A DNA stretch of 64,000 nt, taken from NCBI RefSeq assembly GCF_000344685.1, contig NW_006920428.1:305041-369040 (forward strand), written 5' to 3'. Shown one piece after another: positions 58,353-64,000 of this stretch. The notes under the pieces are model-generated. The model ran no database searches. It had not been told where the DNA came from and worked only from the letters and a program-made list of their open reading frames with translations. Both the position numbers and the translations under genes were made by a program. Positions within the stretch are counted from its first letter, which is position 1. Each line of letters opens with the position of its first letter. Source of the stretch: Gloeophyllum trabeum ATCC 11539. Its lineage: Eukaryota; Basidiomycota; Agaricomycetes; Gloeophyllales; Gloeophyllaceae.

Positions 58353-59592
58353 CCTGCTGGAGGGGGGGGGGGCTTGCACGAGTCTAGCCGGCAAGGAGTC
58401 AGAGCGAGATCTGAGGGGTTTTTGTATGGCTTCCGCAGTGCGGCAACACATGGTCGCTGGGAAGCATAGCCGTGCCTTCGTATGTTGGAAACAGGAGAAG
58501 CATGTGGTATTCGAGCTTCTTGTGGTCGGAAGACTCGCGCAAGTGATGACGCACAGCGAGAGACCCTCTGTTGAGGTGTTGCGGTCTGTCTGCTGTTTGC
58601 ATCAATCCAATGCTACTATGACGACCAGAATCTTTGAATATTGTGTGGGCAGGGTATATAATATTCTTCCATCGAGCCTTCAATGAGACTCGATGGGAGC
58701 ATACGCACACTGCGGACACCGTGTATTCCCCTGAGATAGTGATATGAGAATCACGGCGTCCACAATGTTTGCTAAAGGGTCAATAGCTAGATGTCGAAGC
58801 AATTGCCTATATGGCATCGGCAGAAGATGTCGACGAGCAGCGACGAGCGATAAAGCAGATTACTCGTGCGTCACCGACGTTCTCCAGGCATGCGGGCCGT
58901 GGCGGTGTTGCTCTGGAGACTCGTAGGCTTGTGTTCCAATTGCCTCCGCTGACGGCAAGACCGCGCTGAAGTGGAGCAAGACGGCGTTGAGTCCTGTCGG
59001 TCTTGTGTAAGTACGGCTGACTCACTCTCAGCTATTCCTGTTTGGTGCCATATGGATTGCAGTCCTTGTGCTCAGTGTCGCACAAGAATACCAAACGTCG
59101 CGGAGAATCTGCATATGACACCCTAGGCTTGCTATTTGCCTGCTATCGACGTTCGACTTTGGAAGTTGCATCAAGAGCTAGTGAGAACGGCGACGCTGAG
59201 ACAGGGAGGCGAGTAGCCACATCCCCTTTCTGACGAGGCGGAGCCCAATTGTTTCTGAAGTCTCCTGAACCGCGACTCGAAATCTAGAGCTCGGCGACCT
59301 AACCCGAGTCTTTGTATCTCACCGGTACGAAAATGGCTGTGTTACGCCTGCCATGCTTGCAGGTGGGTGAGCCGCTGAGACGGTATGTGCGACGACAGTC
59401 TACGATCACCGATGTCGAAACATGAGAATCAAGGGACCCCTGACGCGCCGGCTTAACTCAATGGCAGAAAACTAACCATCCCTAGCGCATCATGAAGGAA
59501 TTGTCCATCAAAGGAGGTCGCTGAAAGACCACCGCATAAAATACAAAGGTATACTGCAAGTGCTCCAACGTTCACACTTATCCAAGTAAAGA
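58353..59592. other. Intergenic, nothing recognised
   Basis: It holds the promoter of the S53 peptidase on the minus strand and the 3' flank of the GH3 gene. No gene-like frame. A TATATAA on the plus strand at about 58657 has no gene after it. Confidence 0.4.
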
Positions 59593-62500
59593 TCACAGGC
59601 CCGTCCATTCGAATCCCTTCTCAATCCTGAACGACTTTACCAGAGGCAGGGCATCGCTGCTAGGCCCCACCCTAACCGTATACTCGCCCTTGTCGACCAC
59701 CCACCGATTGATCCTCTCCTCGAAGTACGAGGCGGCATACTTGTCCAGCTGAAGCTGCACAGTTGCACTCTCGCCCGCGCGGATCGGGACTTTGGCGAAC
59801 GCCTTCAGCATGAGCGGTACCTGTGTAAGCCCCGGGTCCGCTTGGGCAGGCAGCGTGACGTAGAGTTGGACGACCTCCGTTCCCGAAACGTTGCTCTTGT
59901 TTGTGACGGTCACTGAAGCCGTTAGCCGTACATCTCCGTTCGCAACGGTCGGCTTCGTGAGAGTTAGGTCGTCGTAGGAGAAGGTGGAGTATGACAAGCC
60001 GTGCCTGAGGCGGGTCCAGTCAGTTACCCCATCCCAGCCAAAAATCGACCAGACGTACCCAAAAGCGAATGCAGGTGCAATCTTACGGTGAGCGAAGTGT
60101 TTGTAACCCTGTTTTAATGGTTGAGCCAGTTTGAAGCATACACAGGGCGTCCTATGCTTACAACGAACAAGTCTTCCCCGTAACGGACCTAGGCTTCCGT
60201 TCAATAGGGCCATCTCCCCACAGATTAAGCACCACATACCTTTCCATGCTCAGACATGAAATGGCCATGCGTGGGCAAGTCCTCAATCCGCTTGGGGAAG
60301 GTCAAGGAGAGTTTCCCGGACGGATTCACCTTTCCAAACAGTACGTCGGCAATGGCGTCACCCGTAGCATTCCCTAAGTACCACGCCTGTACAATGGTGC
60401 CCACGGAGTCCGCCCACGGGAACAGGACGGAGGATCCCTGAGAATGGGGGGAGGGTCAGCTCGGAGACGCGACCTAATGCAATGACCGAGACGAACCGAC
60501 TGGTTGACGACAATAGTCTTCGGGTTCGCCTTGTTAACCTTTTCTATCAGCTCGTCCGTCCTCCCCGGCAGCGCCAACGTCGTCCTGTCGTACCCCTCCG
60601 TCTCCCAGTCCGCGTTCAGACCGACGACCGCGATGACGACGTCTGCCTCCTTCGCGAGTTGGACGGCCTTCTGCATCTGCTCGTCGGGATCTTCGACCTC
60701 CGCGCCGCCGAGGCGCACGCCGGGGTTGGAGTCCATGACCGCCTCGTCTTCGTCGCCGTCGGCCGGCCCGCGGACGTTGCAGAACTCGACGTAGATGTCG
60801 TGCGCGACGTTCGCTTTCAGCGGGTAGACGCCGCGCTCTTCCACGGTGCCCACGCCGAAGAAGTACTCCCCGCGCCGTTGGCGAGTCCAGTTGTCGATGA
60901 CGAGGTTGCCGTCGACGTACAACTACGATGATGCACCCATTTTGAGCATCCGACGGCTGACGAGAGGGGTAGGCTACTCACTTTCGCTCGGCCGGCTACG
61001 GTCAAGCCAAATTCGAAGTTGCAATCGTACGGTCTGGGCCGCAGCTTTCCTTTCAAGCGCAGCGTCCATTTCCACGTGATGCCTTTGGGGTACGAGGTGC
61101 TGATGAATATCCGCGATTCGTCGATCAGACGTGTCTCGATGGGCTCCTCAATGGGAGTCATGCTATTGTCGTCTTCGTGGGTGTGCCAGTAGCCCATCCA
61201 ACCCCGCTCGCCGGATTCCGTGAACAGCTCGTAGTCGAGCGACGGCATGGTCATATAGGCTGTTCGGGAGTCAATATAAGTGTATTGTCAGTCTGGCGAA
61301 GGAGTGACCTGACGTACTTCGCGCGCCTTCGTTGAAGGTCACCTGCACGTTGTCACCCAAAGCGCTGACGATTCCGTCATACGGTGAAACGAAATATGAA
61401 GGCTTCAGTGCAGCTGAACCACCGCCGGACAGCACGAAGGCTTTGGCATTTCCACCTACGATGGCGACCTTCTTCAGCTTGCTTTTGTCCAGAGGAAGAA
61501 GCTTCTGTTCATTCTTCAACAGCACGATCGACTCTGCCGCGAGCTTTCTCATGAGCGCCTTGTCGTCCTCGCTCTCCCTCGTATACTCCTGCTTGTCTCC
61601 GTCCAGCACCTCCGGCGCCTCCTTAGCGCACCGTTTGACTAGCTCGAGCACTTTGGCCGCACGCTCTTTTACCGTGCGAGCCGTGATCTTGCGGGACTGG
61701 ATAGACCGGTTCATGAGATCGAGCGTACGCCACTTGTTAGTACCGGGCATTTCGAGGTCGAGCCCAGCATTGATGGCGTGGTCGATACTGTAGATGCCGA
61801 ACCAATCACTCATGATCATGCCCTCGAAACCCCACTCTCCCCGCAAGATGTCCTTTATCAGGTGGGGGTTCTCAGAGCAGTGCGTGCCGTTGACTCGATT
61901 ATACCTACAATCTTAGGTTAGGCATATCAGGTTGGCTGATGTGCAACAGGACGCACGCTGTCATGAAGGACCAGGGCTTGGCGTATTTCTGGGCTAGCAT
62001 GAAAGGCATCAAATAGATTTCGCGCAGAGCACGCTCGGAGAGAATGCTATCATACGCCATGCGGTCGTTCTCCTTGTCGTTACACCTGGAACGAAGGGAT
62101 TAGTATGCGATTCTTCCGACAAGCGATGGTCCCCTACACAAAATGCTTGATACAGACACCGATACCGCCTTCCTGAACTCCCTTTGTGTATGCCGCAGCA
62201 ATCATGCCGGACAAGTACGGGTCTTCGGAGAAACTTTCGAAGCTCTGTGAAGTCGGGAGGAGATCAGACCGGATGAAGGACAGTGGCAGGGCGACTCACT
62301 CGTCCTCCTAGCGGATTCTAAGAAATTATCAGCGCATCGCACGAAGCGACAGCATGTCAGACTTACCCTCTGAATATTGCATGTCGGAGCTAAGGCTATA
62401 GATGCTGCTCGGAGCTTGGCCTCCGCGGCGAGGAGCTTGAGTCCGACTTGCTGGATCAAGCCAGTGTCCCAGGTAGCTCCCAAACCGGTTGCAGACTGAC

Positions 62501-62855
62501 GTGCATTAGCACGACTATCAGCGTTGGATGCCGTACTTTGACTCACGGGTAGACATTTGGCGGGTGTGCCCATGAAGAAATGATTTCCTCGTATACCTGG
62601 AAGCAATTAGGCTTTTGTCAAGTACGTATAAATCTACAATCACCATTCGGTCCGTCGCTAACCTATGAGTCTTTCGGTAAATTTTATATTAGAGTGCGGG
62701 ACAAGGCTGCCTACCTTGATTGCGGGTATCCCAAGCCTCGGAACTTCGTGGGTATGCCAGAACCCAACGCCAGCAGTAAGCAGAATGGCTTCATCCGTCG
62801 TTAACTTCTCCACGACCTCTGCAATATCTGCTTTCGCGAAATCCGACGGCGCCAT
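59593..62855 (-). CDS. GH3 beta-glucosidase with PA14-like insert
   Basis: It releases glucose from cello- or laminari-oligosaccharides. Fourteen exons give 856 residues: 62855-62715, 62662-62644, 62596-62547, 62495-62367, 62317-62300, 62244-62138, 62085-61957, 61904-61318, 61259-60982, 60922-60497, 60437-60240, 60188-60162, 60108-60059 and 60004-59593. There is no signal peptide ([11 protein letters not shown]), so it is probably intracellular and acts on imported disaccharides. Landmarks are [34 protein letters not shown] and the nucleophile motif MSDWFG (Asp about 231). A PA14-like domain lies between about 395 and 545 ([12 protein letters not shown]). The C-terminal parts carry [20 protein letters not shown] and [10 protein letters not shown], then a fibronectin-type end. 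Four exons are under 30 nt (19, 18 and 27 nt among the shortest). The last acceptor (60005) removes 18 extra codons that unspliced reading would insert into FGxGLSY. Confidence 0.93.
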
Positions 62856-63280
62856 GGTCGTGCTTTACCTGGTTTCTCTTCCCCGGACTCGTGTGTTGTG
62901 CCTGTTCCCGCTGTAGGCGATGGAAGCGGGGTAAGATACAGAGGGAGGCGACATTCCAGGCTCTGTTATATGTCTTTCGGAGGGTACATGCCATGCTCGG
63001 ATGTCGGCTAGCGGGTTCACGTGAAGAACGCGTCTCCGAGGATACTCCGGGGTCGCGTCTCTCGAGTGCGCGCCAATCTAGCGTTGCATCGAGTTCCGAC
63101 GACTCCCCATGGCCATGTCAAATACATGGCAGAGAACGGCCATGTGATAGCTGTGTCACCTGTTATATTATACAGTGCTGAAGGTTAGTTCCGGGGTTGA
63201 GGAGCGAAAACGAGGGAAACGGTGATAATGACAGGATCCTTGACAGTCTATCATCAGTTCAGTCATATACAAGATGCCCT
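62856..63280. other. Upstream region of GH3 gene
   Basis: No gene. It lies between the GH3 start and the right-hand dispersed repeat; no clear TATA box in the expected minus-strand position. Confidence 0.4.
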
Positions 63281-63858
63281 CGATAGTGAAGCGATCAGAT
63301 GGCCAGTGGTACCGTAGGCGCCGATGCATTAAATATATGTAGGCTGGGAACCACGTACAACGGGTTTGCCGACTGCGCGCGTCGGGAAGCTTCAGACGTC
63401 TTTGCTCCGGATTTACAAAGTTCAATCTAACCTGAAATTGTCCGGGGATCAAGGATACCGACCCGTGGAGGCCGAGTTATCTTATTAAACGGGAGAACCT
63501 CCGGAAGACTTACCCCTGCTGTCCTCGCGAGGCTTCGGCAACAGCGGTATGGGATACTCGTCCCTTCAGTCAACTACGCACCGAATGGAGGACGGCGTAA
63601 GACTTCGATACCCTCGCCCCCCGGGAGTCAGAGTGCACAGACTCGTACATGATATTCTTATTCTTCTTGGTCAAGATCGGGTAGAAAAATCGACGAGGAT
63701 TCACCGAGATCATCGTCCGCCGCGAGATATCGACTCTGCATGTGTACCTGCTTCCGAGATCTAGGCACGATCCTACGAGACATCGGCGTATTCACTCCTA
63801 CTATCAGTTGGACCTTTGCAGGAGCGGCGCACTCACTGCGAGTGAAAACGGCACAAGA
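63281..63858 (-). repeat. Dispersed repeat, copy 2 (inverted partner at 51455)
   Basis: The reverse complement aligns along its length with 51455-52043. Matching points include the reverse complements of GATCGTGCCTAGATCTCGGA (about 63772-63753) and CCGGACAATTTC (about 63453-63442). The pair is 11.2 kb apart in opposite orientation. Confidence 0.7.
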
Positions 63859-64000
63859 CATGGAGCCCGAGCGCATGCATGAAACCGCGTAACCCAAGGT
63901 CGGAGCCAGGCACCTGAGGCGAGGAGAGAGGAGAGGAAAGACGCTCCGGTCAGCGTCGAACCACGCAAAACCGGTCTCTATGCGCTTGAGTTCTTAAAGT

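Noticed and set aside
59593..60237. Unspliced 214-codon ORF as a separate gene
   Set aside because: It reads through two introns of the GH3 gene; splicing gives the conserved DLFVGYKHF and FGHGLSY motifs.
1..64000. tRNA, rRNA or CRISPR features
   Set aside because: I found no cloverleaf with a T-loop GGTTCRANNC and matching acceptor stem, no rRNA-like block and no regularly spaced repeats; CRISPR is not expected in a fungus. A covariance-model search could still find a tRNA I missed.

Overview
The window is nuclear DNA of a filamentous basidiomycete, most likely a mushroom-forming Agaricomycete. The evidence is short introns (mostly 49-60 nt), many-exon genes, FunK1 fungal-type kinases, a TET/JBP-type dioxygenase relic, an Est1-like relic and wood/litter-degrader CAZymes. 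It is one scaffold piece with a 445-base N gap at 26622-27066.

Layout. 1-5999: about 6 kb with no gene I can support. 6000-7604 (-): Atg15-type vacuolar phospholipase. 7845-11506 (-): a 1144-residue protein with an N-terminal Rap1-type Myb domain and a long disordered tail carrying repeated Phe-Thr-Gln motifs. 12082-15482 (+): secreted GH31 alpha-glucosidase, 14 exons. 16204-17163 and 18129-19087 (+): tandem GH128 beta-1,3-glucanase paralogs with the same intron positions. About 19.7-20.7 kb (-): relic of a multi-pass membrane protein.

22.7-50 kb is the dynamic part. It holds four FunK1 kinase genes: two on the minus strand (22751-25116, 28567-31022) and two on the plus strand (37559-40211, 44454-46921). 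Three share a conserved upstream block. Between them lie broken genes and repeats: a degenerate TET/JBP-type dioxygenase, an Est1-like pseudogene, an MFS-transporter pseudogene abutting an Rds1-like fragment, a 519-bp non-autonomous DNA transposon with an exact 8-bp target duplication, and a segmental duplication of a gene of unknown function (intact 47315-49142, 5'-truncated and frameshifted 31605-32390). The N gap is flanked by two identical 725-bp copies, which looks like an assembly artefact or a collapsed tandem repeat.

50.3-64 kb returns to ordinary genes: Mediator subunit MED31 (+), a peroxisomal long-chain acyl-CoA synthetase with a C-terminal AKL signal and an apparent 1-nt exon (+), a sedolisin-type S53 peptidase (-), and a GH3 beta-glucosidase with a PA14-like insert (-). 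An inverted pair of about 580-bp repeats (51455-52043, 63281-63858) brackets this block.

The secreted glucanase, alpha-glucosidase and acid peptidase, together with the likely cytosolic beta-glucosidase, fit extracellular polymer breakdown followed by sugar uptake. All multi-exon models below were joined by hand and keep reading frame from start to stop unless noted. Family assignments are from recognised motifs, not from database searches.
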